Assembly: GCF_006491645.1 (NCBI RefSeq)
Contig: NZ_VDCZ01000008.1
Location: 141,492 to 205,491, forward strand
DNA: 64,000 nucleotides
Origin: Flavobacterium profundi
Lineage (GTDB): Bacteria > Bacteroidota > Bacteroidia > Flavobacteriales > Flavobacteriaceae
Direction of reading: 5' to 3'
Shown here: positions 18,421 through 27,516 of the stretch, one piece after another
Layout: each line of letters starts with the position of its first letter
How positions within the stretch are numbered: the first letter of the stretch is position 1
Made by a program: the position numbers and the translations under genes
The notes under the pieces: generated by a model
Told to the model about the DNA's origin: nothing
The model's database searches: none
The model's input: the letters and a program-made list of their open reading frames with translations, nothing else

Positions 18421-19153
18421 TGATGAAGCAAAATCAAGAAGACTGATTCAAATCATGATTCAGGAAAATTGTACAGAAATAGAGTCTGTTTTTGAAGCAT
18501 CCGATTTAGAGTCTGGAGTAGCATTAATTAAGAAAGAACAACCTCAATTGGTTTTTCTAGATATTGAAATGCCAAAATATTCAGGTTTGCAAATTGTTGA
18601 TTTTTTTCAGCCTTACGAAATGACTTTTGAAATCATTTTTATAACGGCTTATAATGAGTATGCGCTTCAAGCTTTTAAACTTGCAGCCATAGACTATTTA
18701 TTAAAACCAGTAGACAAATCTGAATTTATACAAGCGGTTCGAAAAGCAAAAGTAAGTTTAGAAAATGAAAAAGTGAATCAAAATTTAGAAGAATTAAAAA
18801 AGGCTTTCCAACAATTGTCATTAAATAAAATGGCGTTAGAAGTTCCAAAAGGAGTTCGCTTTGTTTCACATGATGATATTTTATTATTTGAAGCTGACGG
18901 AATGTATACCAAAGTTTATTTAAAGGATAATCAAACCGAATTAATTTGTAAACCCTTAAAACATTTTGTAGACCAATTGCAACAAAAAGCTATTTTTTAT
19001 AAACCACATCGATCTTATCTAATTAATTTAAAGTATTTAAAAGAATTGTCGAAAAATGATGGTTTTTATCTTGTTATGGAGAATCACAAATCTATTCCGC
19101 TTTCGAAAGAAAAGAAAGAGGAGTTTATGAATTTAATAAATGATGTTTTTTAA
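18401..19153 (+). CDS. LytTR-family response regulator
   Basis: The 250-residue protein has an N-terminal receiver domain with Asp7-Asp8, phospho-acceptor Asp54 (VFLDIEMP), Thr82 and Lys102 (LLKPVD). After a linker helix a LytTR DNA-binding domain (about 145-250) contains FEADGMYTKVYLKD and FYKPHRSYLINLKYLKEL. It is the cognate partner of the upstream kinase: its ATG lies 20 bases inside the kinase gene in another frame, so translation is coupled. LytTR proteins bind direct repeats. The paired motifs upstream of the kinase and of the next gene are the obvious candidate targets. Confidence 0.95.
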   Translation: MKAIIIDDEAKSRRLIQIMIQENCTEIESVFEASDLESGVALIKKEQPQLVFLDIEMPKYSGLQIVDFFQPYEMTFEIIFITAYNEYALQAFKLAAIDYLLKPVDKSEFIQAVRKAKVSLENEKVNQNLEELKKAFQQLSLNKMALEVPKGVRFVSHDDILLFEADGMYTKVYLKDNQTELICKPLKHFVDQLQQKAIFYKPHRSYLINLKYLKELSKNDGFYLVMENHKSIPLSKEKKEEFMNLINDVF

Positions 19154-19161
19154 AAAAGGTC

Positions 19162-19194
19162 TTTCAGCAAAAAAAAAGAAGGTTTCAGCAAAAA
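19162..19194 (+). promoter_or_regulatory. Paired direct repeat, candidate LytTR operator upstream of the beta-helix gene
   Basis: TTTCAGCAAAAA begins at 19162 and again at 19183, exactly 21 bases apart and identical over at least 12 bases. They lie 87 and 66 bases before the ATG at 19249. The motif resembles the pair upstream of the sensor kinase (shared form TTYAGMARAAAA), with the same period and a similar distance to the start codon. Confidence 0.55.
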
Positions 19195-19248
19195 AATTAA
19201 AAATATAGAAGGATTCCGTTACAAATTTGTTTCATAAATAATATAATT

Positions 19249-21486
19249 ATGAAAATAAAATTACTTTTTTCGGGATTTTTATTCTGCTTAATTAGTTGGG
19301 GTCAAGTTCCCACAAATGGTTTAGTAAAAGAATATGATTTTACTTTTGGTACAAATAATCAGTATTTAACTTCAAATGTACAATCCAACTTGCAGTCAGG
19401 TGTAGTCAACCTATCTAGAACAGGCTTAAATGGTTCGGTTACAACAGATCGATTAGGTGAATCTCAACGAGCTGTAGTTTTAAATGGAGATTACTATCAA
19501 TCAGGCGGAACAGAACAACAATTTGTTAATGCTTATACCATCAGCTTTTGGATGAAAAGTAGTACTGTTGATACTAATTCTAGAAGAATAATTGATCAAA
19601 AGGGAAGTTCTCCATCACATGGGTTTAATGTTATTCTATTTAATGGCAAAATTCGTTTTTTTCAAGATTTTGGTTACGGAAATACTTCCATTACAGATGT
19701 GGGAACTGTTTTTAATGCAACAGCAAATACTGTAGCAGATGGCTCTTGGCATCATGTTGTTTGTACGGTTAATTCGACAGCAACAAGCGTAGTACTTTCA
19801 CCATATGTAGCTTGGACTATAAATTATTATTCAAAAGTATATATAGACAATGTGCTGGTTGGTACTGCAAATCAAACAGTAACACCTTCTTATACGAGCG
19901 GGCAATTAGTGCGAGAAGCGATAAACCGATTTCAACCTTTGTATTTTGGTAGTTACCCAGGAAATACTACAGCTACCAATAAATATACCGACTATCTAGA
20001 TCAAGTGAAATACTATGAAAGAGAATTAAATGATTCTGAAATAAGCGAATTATTTTATGAGGGTCATCCGCAACAGCCTATTTATGTTAATGCAAATGCA
20101 ACTGGGAATAACGATGGTACTTCATGGGCAAATGCTTATACTAATTTGCAAACGGCTATAGATAATAATTTTTATAAAGATGATATTTGGGTTGCAGCGG
20201 GTATTTATACTCCTACGAGTGGTGGTAGAAACTCAACTTTTTTAATTTCGGATAGAATGAATATGTACGGTGGATTTAATGGAACAGAGTCCACTCTTGA
20301 GCAACGTGATTTTAGGGCAAATGTTACTGTTTTAAACGGAGATGTTAATGGTAACGATAACTCAAACGTAAACCCTACAGAACCCTCACGAGCCGATAAT
20401 CTTTATCATATTTTAACATTGAAAGGTCAAATCTCTAATGCAATAATAGATGGATTTACTTTTTCTGGAGCGAATGCAAATGGTACTAGCGTAACTTCAG
20501 GTACGCCAAGCGCGCAATATTTAAATAATAGAGGAGGAGCTGTCTTTGTTCATACCTATGTTTCAAATGAAAATATTAAAGCAACATTTTCAAATTGTAC
20601 TTTTGATGAAAATACAGCTACCGATACTGCTGTCTATGCGAATTGGTTCTCAACAGGAGTTAGTCAAATGAACCATGACGTTAATTTTGAGAGTTGTATT
20701 TTTAAAAATAATTTTTCAACTCAAAATGCTCAAGTATTGTTTTTGGGATCAAATGGATTTGGCCAAACTCATATAGGAAAGGTAATAAACTGCTTGTTTT
20801 ATAATAATACATCAATAAATGGACCCGCAGCAATCTATTTTTTTACAAGCACGGCTAATGGAGGAAATTCTTTAGGCGTTGTAGTAGAAGTAATCAACTC
20901 TACCTTTAGCTCGAATAATGGGAACTTTGGAAACACCATTCGATTTGATAATAGTCCAAGAGTTACAATGATTAATAGTATTGTATACGGAAATGGTAGC
21001 ACAACACCTCTTTCGGGCTCTTCATATTATACAACCGTTAATTCTATTGTTCAAGGCGGACAAATGGGAGGAAGTGATACAGACCCACTTTTAGATATTG
21101 AATTTAAATTAACCGCTTCTTCTCCAGCTATTAATTCAGGAAATGATGCATTGGTACCTGGGAATATCTTAGTTGACTTAGCGGGAAATAATAGATTTGT
21201 AGGAACAATTGATAAAGGCGCTTATGAATATGATGCATCACTTGAGTCTAATGAATTTCAATCTTTTTCAGATTTCTTTATTTATCCTAACCCAACTTAT
21301 GGTACGATCTATATTCAATCTCAAGAAGTAATTAAAAGAGTTGAATTGTACTCAATTGATGGAAGAAAACTTCTTGAAACTAAAAACAGTGTTATCCAAA
21401 TTGATGATTTACCTTCTGGAATTTATCTAGTTTCTATAGAAGCTGAAAATAATACTAAAGGGTCACAAAAAATTATAAAACAATAA
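19249..21486 (+). CDS. T9SS cargo protein with LamG-like and beta-helix domains
   Basis: The 745-residue protein begins with a signal peptide (MKIKLLFSGFLFCLISWGQ). Residues of about 45-275 form a concanavalin/LamG-like domain (AYTISFWMKSS, DGSWHHVVCTVNS, DQVKYYERELNDSEISELF). A region of about 278-660 opens with IYVNANATGNNDGTSWANAYTN-type sequence typical of right-handed parallel beta-helix (pectate-lyase-like) proteins and contains many short Asn-rich turns. The last 75 residues are a type A sorting domain (FFIYPNPTYGTIYIQS to KIIKQ). It is probably exported by T9SS and may bind or cleave polysaccharide; no catalytic residues are recognised. It follows the two-component pair and carries a matching direct repeat in its promoter region. 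Confidence 0.88.
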   Translation: MKIKLLFSGFLFCLISWGQVPTNGLVKEYDFTFGTNNQYLTSNVQSNLQSGVVNLSRTGLNGSVTTDRLGESQRAVVLNGDYYQSGGTEQQFVNAYTISFWMKSSTVDTNSRRIIDQKGSSPSHGFNVILFNGKIRFFQDFGYGNTSITDVGTVFNATANTVADGSWHHVVCTVNSTATSVVLSPYVAWTINYYSKVYIDNVLVGTANQTVTPSYTSGQLVREAINRFQPLYFGSYPGNTTATNKYTDYLDQVKYYERELNDSEISELFYEGHPQQPIYVNANATGNNDGTSWANAYTNLQTAIDNNFYKDDIWVAAGIYTPTSGGRNSTFLISDRMNMYGGFNGTESTLEQRDFRANVTVLNGDVNGNDNSNVNPTEPSRADNLYHILTLKGQISNAIIDGFTFSGANANGTSVTSGTPSAQYLNNRGGAVFVHTYVSNENIKATFSNCTFDENTATDTAVYANWFSTGVSQMNHDVNFESCIFKNNFSTQNAQVLFLGSNGFGQTHIGKVINCLFYNNTSINGPAAIYFFTSTANGGNSLGVVVEVINSTFSSNNGNFGNTIRFDNSPRVTMINSIVYGNGSTTPLSGSSYYTTVNSIVQGGQMGGSDTDPLLDIEFKLTASSPAINSGNDALVPGNILVDLAGNNRFVGTIDKGAYEYDASLESNEFQSFSDFFIYPNPTYGTIYIQSQEVIKRVELYSIDGRKLLETKNSVIQIDDLPSGIYLVSIEAENNTKGSQKIIKQ

Positions 21487-21584
21487 TGATAAAAAGGATT
21501 TTGATATAACTCTTATTTCAACTGATTTAGTTTTAAATCGCTTAAATTTAGATAGAAATAAATAAGTTTTAGAAATTTTAATAG

Positions 21585-21617
21585 AAATAAAGTCCTGGGT
21601 TGGTCAGGACTTTATTT
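21585..21617 (+). terminator. Terminator after the beta-helix gene
   Basis: Arms 21585-21597 and 21605-21617 are perfect 13-base complements (core AAGTCCTG/CAGGACTT) around a 7-base loop, ending in a T-rich tail. The hairpin lies about 100 bases after the stop codon, so the transcript has a long 3' region. Confidence 0.85.
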
Positions 21618-21681
21618 GTATTAAAAAGTAACATTTGATTACAATTTACGACTAATTATCATAAACCAAAATAAATAAATT

Positions 21682-22482
21682 ATGCAAGCACATGAAATAG
21701 ATTACCAAATTTTTGGTGAAGAAATGCAGTATGTAGAAATAGAATTGGATCCACAAGAGGTGGTTGTTGCTGAAGCAGGAAGTTTTATGATGATGGAAAA
21801 TGGTATTAAAATGGAAACCATTTTTGGAGACGGAAGCAAACAAGAAGGCGGTATTTTTGGAAAACTTATTTCTGCTGGGAAAAGAGTTTTAACGGGTGAA
21901 AGTTTGTTTATGACAGCTTACCAAAACGTAGAATATGGCAAAAAGAAAGTTTCTTTTGCATCTCCTTATCCTGGTAAAATTGTACCTATTGATTTACAAA
22001 AATACGGTGGTAAATTTGTCTGTCAAAAAGATGCTTTTTTATGTGCTGCCAAAGGAGTTTCTGTGGGGATTGATTTTTCCAGAAAATTAGGCAGAGGTTT
22101 ATTTGGTGGAGAAGGATTTATCATGCAAAAATTAGAAGGGGATGGTATGGCATTTGTTCATGCTGGAGGAACATTGGCAAGAAAAGAATTGCAAGCTGGA
22201 GAAATTTTAAAAGTAGATACGGGTTGTATTGTTGGGTTTACCAAAGATGTACAATATGATATCGAATTTGTAGGAGGAATAAAAAATACTATTTTTGGAG
22301 GTGAAGGTGTGTTTTTTGCCACCTTAAGAGGTCCTGGAGTCGCTTATATACAATCGCTGCCGTTTAGTAGATTGGCAGACAGAGTAATCCAAGCAGCACC
22401 ACAAATGGGAGGAAAAGATAAAGGAGAAGGAAGTTTGTTAGGTGGTTTGGGAAGAATGTTAGATGGTGATAATAGTTTTTAG
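21682..22482 (+). CDS. TIGR00266/AIM24 family protein
   Basis: The 266-residue protein has no signal peptide or membrane segment. It matches the AIM24 (TIGR00266) family by its opening [29 protein letters not shown] layout and by the glycine-rich repeated beta-strand segments ([61 protein letters not shown]). The fold is a double-stranded beta-helix, as in the mitochondrial biogenesis protein Aim24. The bacterial role is unknown. The gene is monocistronic between two terminators. Confidence 0.9.
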   Translation: MQAHEIDYQIFGEEMQYVEIELDPQEVVVAEAGSFMMMENGIKMETIFGDGSKQEGGIFGKLISAGKRVLTGESLFMTAYQNVEYGKKKVSFASPYPGKIVPIDLQKYGGKFVCQKDAFLCAAKGVSVGIDFSRKLGRGLFGGEGFIMQKLEGDGMAFVHAGGTLARKELQAGEILKVDTGCIVGFTKDVQYDIEFVGGIKNTIFGGEGVFFATLRGPGVAYIQSLPFSRLADRVIQAAPQMGGKDKGEGSLLGGLGRMLDGDNSF

Positions 22483-22500
22483 AGTTATTATTATAGTATA

Positions 22501-22531
22501 AAAAAATCCTGCTCATTGAGCAGGATTTTTT
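22501..22531. terminator. Bidirectional terminator between AIM24 and prolyl oligopeptidase genes
   Basis: Arms 22501-22514 and 22518-22531 (AAAAAATCCTGCTC/GAGCAGGATTTTTT) are perfect complements around ATT. A- and T-runs on both sides suit both converging genes. Confidence 0.92.
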
Positions 22532-22544
22532 ATGTGATAATTTT

Positions 22545-24677
22545 TTATTTTTCCAAATCTCTTACACCCATATTATAAAGTGCAAAAGCTTGAATATCTA
22601 CATATTCTTGAATGATTGCTTCAGTAGATTTTCCTGCACCATGTCCAGCATTAACATCTATACGAATTAAAGTTGGGTTTGGCCCTGTTTGTTTTTCTTG
22701 TAATTCTGCTGCAAATTTAAAACTATGTGCTGGCACAACACGGTCGTCATGATCTCCTGTTGTAACTAATGTTGCTGGATATTGTGTTCCTGCTTTAACA
22801 TTATGAACAGGCGAATACCCTTTTAAATAACTATACATTTCTTGACTTTGTTCGCTTGTTCCATAATCATATGCCCAACCAGCACCTGCTGTAAAAGTAT
22901 GATAACGAAGCATGTCTAAAACACCTACTCCTGGGAAAGCTACTTTCATTAAATCTGGCCTTTGTGTCATGGTTGCTCCTACTAATAGTCCGCCATTAGA
23001 GCGTCCAGAAATAGCTAAATAATCTGTAGAAGTATATTTTTCTTTGATTAAGTATTCAGCAGCAGCTATGAAATCGTCAAAAACATTTTGCTTTTGCATT
23101 TGTGTACCGGCATCATGCCATTTTTTGCCATATTCACCACCACCTCTTAAATTGGGTACTGCATAAACACCACCATTTTCTAACCAAACAGCATTCGCAA
23201 CACTAAAACTTGGTGTTAAACTAATATTGAACCCACCATAACCGTATAACATCGTAGGGTTTTTACCATTCAATTCCAAACCTTTTTTGTAGGTAATAAT
23301 CATCGGTACTTTAGTGCCATCTTTTGAGGTATAAAATACTTGTTTTGATTCATAATTATCCGAATTGAAATCTACTTTTGGTTTTTGATAAATTTCAGAT
23401 TTTCCAGTTTTTGGATCATACGAATAAATAGTTCCAGGTGTAGTATAATTGGTAAACGAATAATATAAAGTTGTTTCTTCTTTCTTTCCGCCAAAACCAC
23501 CAGCAGAACCAATACCAGGTAAAGCAACTTCACGAACTAATTTTCCATTATAATCGTATTGTTTAATATTAGAAACTGCATCTTTCATATATTCAGCAAA
23601 AATGAAACCTCCTCCTGTAGAAATAGACAACACGTTTTCCGTTTCAGGAATTAAATCAACCCAGTTTTCTTGTTTTGGATTTTTTATATCAAACGTAACC
23701 AATCGTTGATTAGGTGCATTATAATCTGTAATAACATAAAACTTTGTACCCATGTTATCTACAATGCCATTATTTGTTTCAAAATTATTTACAATATTAA
23801 TGATGCCGCCATTTGAATTTAGGTCTTTGTAATATAATTCATTTCCAGTGGTGGAAGTGGAAGCAGAAATAATTAAATAATTTTCATCTTCCGTTACATA
23901 ACCACTAACATATCTTCTTTTGACTTTGTCTCCAAAAATGATTTTATCTTGTTTTTGAGAAGTACCCAATTTGTGAAAATACAATTTATGTTGGTCTGTT
24001 TTTGCAGATAACTCACTACCGTTTGGTTTGTCATAACTAGAATAATAAAAACCTTCATTTTTATACCAAGACATACCGCTGAATTTTACATCTACTAATG
24101 TATCCCCAATAATTTCTTTGGTATCTGTATTTACTACAATTACTTTTCTCCAGTCACTTCCTCCTTCTGAAATGGCATAAGCAGCTAAACTTCCATCTTT
24201 AGTGAAATTGATACCTCCTAAAGAAGTAGTGCCGTCTTTTGAAAAGGTATTGGGATCTAAAAAGGGTTCTTCTTTACCAGCTTCATCTTTTCTGTATAGA
24301 ACAGATTGGTTTTGCAAACCATTATTTTTATAAAAATAGGTGTATTTTCCTTCTTTAAATGGAGCAGAAATTCTTTCGTAGTTCCAAAGTTTTTCCATTC
24401 TTTCTTTCAATGCATTTCGAAACGGAATTTTTTCTAAATAGCCAAAAGTGACTTCGTTTTGTGCTTTTACCCATGCTTTTGTTTCTTCGCTATGATCATC
24501 TTCTAACCATCTGTAAGGGTCTTGAATTTGTTCGTCAAAATAAGTGTCGGTAGTGTCTACTTTTTTAGTTACGGGATAGGTAACACTCATGTCTATTTCT
24601 TTCATTTCTTTTTTTTCTTCTTTTTTGCAGCTGACAATAGTAAGTACTGCACAAAGAAAAGTGATTGTTTTTTTCAT
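22545..24677 (-). CDS. Prolyl oligopeptidase family lipoprotein (S9A)
   Basis: The 710-residue protein has a lipobox TIVSC (Cys17) after a short signal sequence, then KKEEKKE. The N-terminal PYRWLEDDHSEETKAWVKAQNEVT is the typical prolyl oligopeptidase entry, followed by a seven-bladed propeller (about 90-420) and an alpha/beta hydrolase domain. The catalytic triad is Ser560 (SGRSNGGLL), the Asp in GDHDDRVVP and His679 (NAGHGAGKS). Family enzymes cleave after proline in peptides of up to about 30 residues. Lipidation suggests attachment to a membrane facing the periplasm. It has its own promoter. Confidence 0.95.
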   Translation of the reverse strand: MKKTITFLCAVLTIVSCKKEEKKEMKEIDMSVTYPVTKKVDTTDTYFDEQIQDPYRWLEDDHSEETKAWVKAQNEVTFGYLEKIPFRNALKERMEKLWNYERISAPFKEGKYTYFYKNNGLQNQSVLYRKDEAGKEEPFLDPNTFSKDGTTSLGGINFTKDGSLAAYAISEGGSDWRKVIVVNTDTKEIIGDTLVDVKFSGMSWYKNEGFYYSSYDKPNGSELSAKTDQHKLYFHKLGTSQKQDKIIFGDKVKRRYVSGYVTEDENYLIISASTSTTGNELYYKDLNSNGGIINIVNNFETNNGIVDNMGTKFYVITDYNAPNQRLVTFDIKNPKQENWVDLIPETENVLSISTGGGFIFAEYMKDAVSNIKQYDYNGKLVREVALPGIGSAGGFGGKKEETTLYYSFTNYTTPGTIYSYDPKTGKSEIYQKPKVDFNSDNYESKQVFYTSKDGTKVPMIITYKKGLELNGKNPTMLYGYGGFNISLTPSFSVANAVWLENGGVYAVPNLRGGGEYGKKWHDAGTQMQKQNVFDDFIAAAEYLIKEKYTSTDYLAISGRSNGGLLVGATMTQRPDLMKVAFPGVGVLDMLRYHTFTAGAGWAYDYGTSEQSQEMYSYLKGYSPVHNVKAGTQYPATLVTTGDHDDRVVPAHSFKFAAELQEKQTGPNPTLIRIDVNAGHGAGKSTEAIIQEYVDIQAFALYNMGVRDLEK

Positions 24678-24699
24678 TGGTTAGGATTTAGTTGTTTCA

Positions 24700-24727
24700 C
24701 AAAAATAAACAATTGAAAAGGATGCAA
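24700..24727 (-). promoter_or_regulatory. Bacteroidota promoter of the prolyl oligopeptidase gene
   Basis: On the minus strand a TTG (complement of CAA 24725-24727) and an exact -7 element TATTTTTG (complement of 24700-24707) are separated by 17 bases. The start codon follows 22 bases later. Confidence 0.65.
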
Positions 24728-24790
24728 TTGTTAATGAAAACCTAATTATTATTTGAAACCTAATTTGATAAAATTTGTTTATTCTGTAAT

Positions 24791-26995
24791 TTAAAAATCA
24801 AAATTCAAACCTAAAATAATAGTTCTACCCATGTTTGGAATACCATCGTTTTTCAATCGTGATAGATGCGCAATGTAGGTTTTGTCTAAGATATTGTTTG
24901 CATTTAAATAAATTCCAAAAGTATTTTTATTCGTTTTTATAGTTCCGCCAAAACCTAAATTAACTAAGGTGTAATCTAACGAGCTTGTTTCAAATGCACT
25001 CACATTATTTTGATTGAAGGTGTAATTAATTTGAGCAAAGCAATAGTTTTTGGTAAACCAATCCGAAATCTGAAATTCAGTTCGAATGTTGTTTTTAATT
25101 TGATTCGCAGGAATTAAAGGTAAAAAGTTTCCGTTTTCTTGTTTTCCAGTTACGGTTTCAAAACTGGTTCTTAGGTGTAACCAATCCAAAGGGTGTGGAT
25201 GAAAATGAATTCCGGTTTCTCCACCAAAAAGCGTTGCGTTGTTTTGAAGGTATTCAAACACGTCATTATCGTCTAGAACTGCTCCAGTTGGAGAAATAAA
25301 AATGTAATTGGTAATATGATTATAAAAACCGTTAACAAAAAACTCAAAGTGTTCACTATTGTATTCTAGATTCACATCCGCTTGAAAATTCTGTTCGTTT
25401 TTTAAATTTGAATTTCCTATTTCATAACGGTTACTTCCTTCATGAACACCATTTGAAGTAAGTTCTGCTAAATTAGGAGCTCTAAAGCCTGAAGCTAGAT
25501 TAATTCTTGAAATAATTTTATCGGTAAGAGTTGTTTTATATCCTAAAGCAAAATTGAAGCTTTGAAAATGGTTGTTTATTGCAGCAAAATAGCCTTCTTC
25601 TCCTTCTTCTCCATGTGTTGATGTTGTAATGTTTCTTCTATCATAGCGAATACCAGCTTGTATAGCATTTTTATTCCACTCATAATTAGAAGTCACAAAG
25701 AAACCATAATCATTTACAGTAGCATTAGGAATTAATAGCTCTTCTCCAAAATTTTCATTGGTTTGATGCATCCCTTGTGTTCCTATAATCGTTTCTATAC
25801 TTTTCCATTTAGGTAAATAATATTTTAGATTGTAATTGGCTGTTTTTAATTTCATATGTAGTGCAATTTCATCTACAGCTTCTAATTCTTTACGATTGTT
25901 AAAAATGTATCCCAAATCAGCTTCAATTTTGGAATTTTTAAAGAAGAATTTATTCGTAAGACTTAAAATATGATTGTCAATATCTTGTTTTGGAAATAAT
26001 GGGTTTCTAAATCCTGACGCTTCAATCTCTTCTTCTGGTAACCCCAAATCTAAATTATTGTAATTGTATCTAAAATCTGTTGAAAAATGAGAATTGGCAA
26101 AACCTAGTCCGTATTTTAAATCTTTTTCAATTGAACGTGTATTAACAATGCGTTCACCATTAGGAATTTTATAATCTGCTTGTGAATTATAATTGGCTCT
26201 CAATAATAATTTCCAGTTATTGGGAGAAGCCTTAAAACCAAATGAAGTATTGGTGCCTTGTGTATTACTATAGAATTGCTGATTTACATTAGTTGCAAAG
26301 GTGTTGTTTTTTGCAAATTTTTCTGGATTGAAATACAAAACACCTCCAATTGCATCGGAGCCATATAAAAGGGAAGCAGGTCCTTTAATAACTTCCACAC
26401 TTTCAATTCCAGAAGCACTTAATCCTAAACCGTGTTCTTCTCCAAATTGTTGGTTTTCCAAACGAACCCCTTGTGCATAAACCAACACTCGATTGGAACT
26501 TAATCCTCTTATAACAGGTTTACCAATAGAGGCTCCTGTTGAAACTTGATTGACTCCAGCAATAGAGGCTACGCCTTCCATCAAAGAAGAAGCTCCATTT
26601 TCTTGCATTTGTTTTAAAGTTTGATGCTCTACTTTCATTACATTTTGAGACTGTATTTTGTTAAAGGAAGTAGAGACTACAATTTCATCTAAATGTTGTT
26701 CTTTTTCTTGTAAAGTAAAGTTTAACGTAACCTCTTTTTGATTACTGTTGATTTTTTCTGTTTTTTGTTCGTATCCATATAAATATACAACAACAGTTAT
26801 ATTTCCTTTTGGTATATTGGTCACAATATATAAACCGTTACTGTCGGTTTCAGCATAAGAATTGTTTTCAATAATATGAACAGCAACATTTTGTAATGGC
26901 GTATTGTTTGTTGAAGTTATTGTACCGGTTAAAGTGTTTTGAGCGTAACTAAAACTAGCTACTATAAGTAGCATGTATAAAAATAGGTTTTTCAT
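24791..26995 (-). CDS. TonB-dependent receptor, possibly for a metal
   Basis: The 734-residue outer-membrane receptor has a signal peptide ending in SYAQ, a carboxypeptidase-regulatory-like domain at about 20-100 (LTGTITSTNNTPLQNVAVHI), a TonB-box-like DEIVVSTS near 104-111, a plug domain (GASIGKPVIRGLSSNRVLVY to YGSDAIGGVLYF) and a 22-strand-type barrel ending in LNFDF. The plug segment LENQQFGEEHGLGLSASGIE and His/Glu-rich loops (THGEEGEEGYFAAINNHF; IHFHPHPLDWLHL) recall zinc/copper receptors of the ZnuD type. No SusD partner is present, which argues against a glycan system. Metal specificity is inference. The small CxxC gene lies 95 bases upstream on the same strand. Confidence 0.93.
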   Translation of the reverse strand: MKNLFLYMLLIVASFSYAQNTLTGTITSTNNTPLQNVAVHIIENNSYAETDSNGLYIVTNIPKGNITVVVYLYGYEQKTEKINSNQKEVTLNFTLQEKEQHLDEIVVSTSFNKIQSQNVMKVEHQTLKQMQENGASSLMEGVASIAGVNQVSTGASIGKPVIRGLSSNRVLVYAQGVRLENQQFGEEHGLGLSASGIESVEVIKGPASLLYGSDAIGGVLYFNPEKFAKNNTFATNVNQQFYSNTQGTNTSFGFKASPNNWKLLLRANYNSQADYKIPNGERIVNTRSIEKDLKYGLGFANSHFSTDFRYNYNNLDLGLPEEEIEASGFRNPLFPKQDIDNHILSLTNKFFFKNSKIEADLGYIFNNRKELEAVDEIALHMKLKTANYNLKYYLPKWKSIETIIGTQGMHQTNENFGEELLIPNATVNDYGFFVTSNYEWNKNAIQAGIRYDRRNITTSTHGEEGEEGYFAAINNHFQSFNFALGYKTTLTDKIISRINLASGFRAPNLAELTSNGVHEGSNRYEIGNSNLKNEQNFQADVNLEYNSEHFEFFVNGFYNHITNYIFISPTGAVLDDNDVFEYLQNNATLFGGETGIHFHPHPLDWLHLRTSFETVTGKQENGNFLPLIPANQIKNNIRTEFQISDWFTKNYCFAQINYTFNQNNVSAFETSSLDYTLVNLGFGGTIKTNKNTFGIYLNANNILDKTYIAHLSRLKNDGIPNMGRTIILGLNFDF

Positions 26996-27057
26996 TTTAT
27001 TTCATTTAATAATATATAGGAATAGTTCACAAATAAGGGTGTTTATCTGTGAAAAGT

Positions 27058-27078
27058 ATTTTGCTTTTTTGGCAAAAT
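27058..27078. repeat. Intercistronic inverted repeat between small CxxC gene and TonB receptor gene
   Basis: ATTTTGC at 27058-27064 and GCAAAAT at 27072-27078 are perfect complements separated by 7 bases. It lies in the 95-base gap between two minus-strand genes. It may be a weak hairpin in the transcript or an operator; no T-run follows on the minus strand. Confidence 0.35.
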
Positions 27079-27090
27079 AGTGTACTACAA

Positions 27091-27429
27091 TTAAATGAAA
27101 TTAGGCGGACCTCTTAAAGAGAATAGACTTCCACTAAAGAAGGATAAGGCTTCTTTTACACTAAAAGAATACGGACTTTCTTTAAATGGGAAGTAAAAAG
27201 AATAAGTGAAGATTTTTGGTGACAAAAAAGAGGCAAATTTAAAATCACACACGTGACATTGCTCTTTTTCTGTAATTTGAATATGAAGCTGTTTTTTGTT
27301 GGATGAAGTATCAAGATTCTCAATTGTAGGATTGGAATGATGACGCAAAATATGTAAAGATTGATAACTCACAGCTAAAATAACCGCAAGCATTACTGCA
27401 AAGTTGAGTATGGCAATCTTTTGTTTCAT
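27091..27429 (-). CDS. Small membrane-anchored CxxC protein (HYC_CC_PP-like)
   Basis: The 112-residue protein from ATG 27429 has an N-terminal hydrophobic segment (KIAILNFAVMLAVILAVSYQSLH), then HILRHH, a polar stretch, CHVCDFKF with a CxxC pair and a C-terminal SLRGPPNFI. The His pair, CxxC and terminal PP recall a family of small Bacteroidota proteins encoded next to TonB receptors and suspected to bind metal. That assignment is tentative. The frame also opens at TTG 27438, but a -7-like TATATTTG (complement of 27436-27443) overlaps that codon. The TonB receptor gene follows on the same strand. Confidence 0.65.
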   Translation of the reverse strand: MKQKIAILNFAVMLAVILAVSYQSLHILRHHSNPTIENLDTSSNKKQLHIQITEKEQCHVCDFKFASFLSPKIFTYSFYFPFKESPYSFSVKEALSFFSGSLFSLRGPPNFI

Positions 27430-27516
27430 GAATCGCAAATATAAAGACTTATTTTATTTTTTCTAATTCTGTATGAAAATAAATACTATTTTTAAGAAAT
27501 TTAATTTTTTAATCCT

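Noticed and set aside
24791..26995. TonB receptor as part of a polysaccharide utilisation locus
   Set aside because: No SusD homologue, glycoside hydrolase or regulator is adjacent, and the loops look metal-related.
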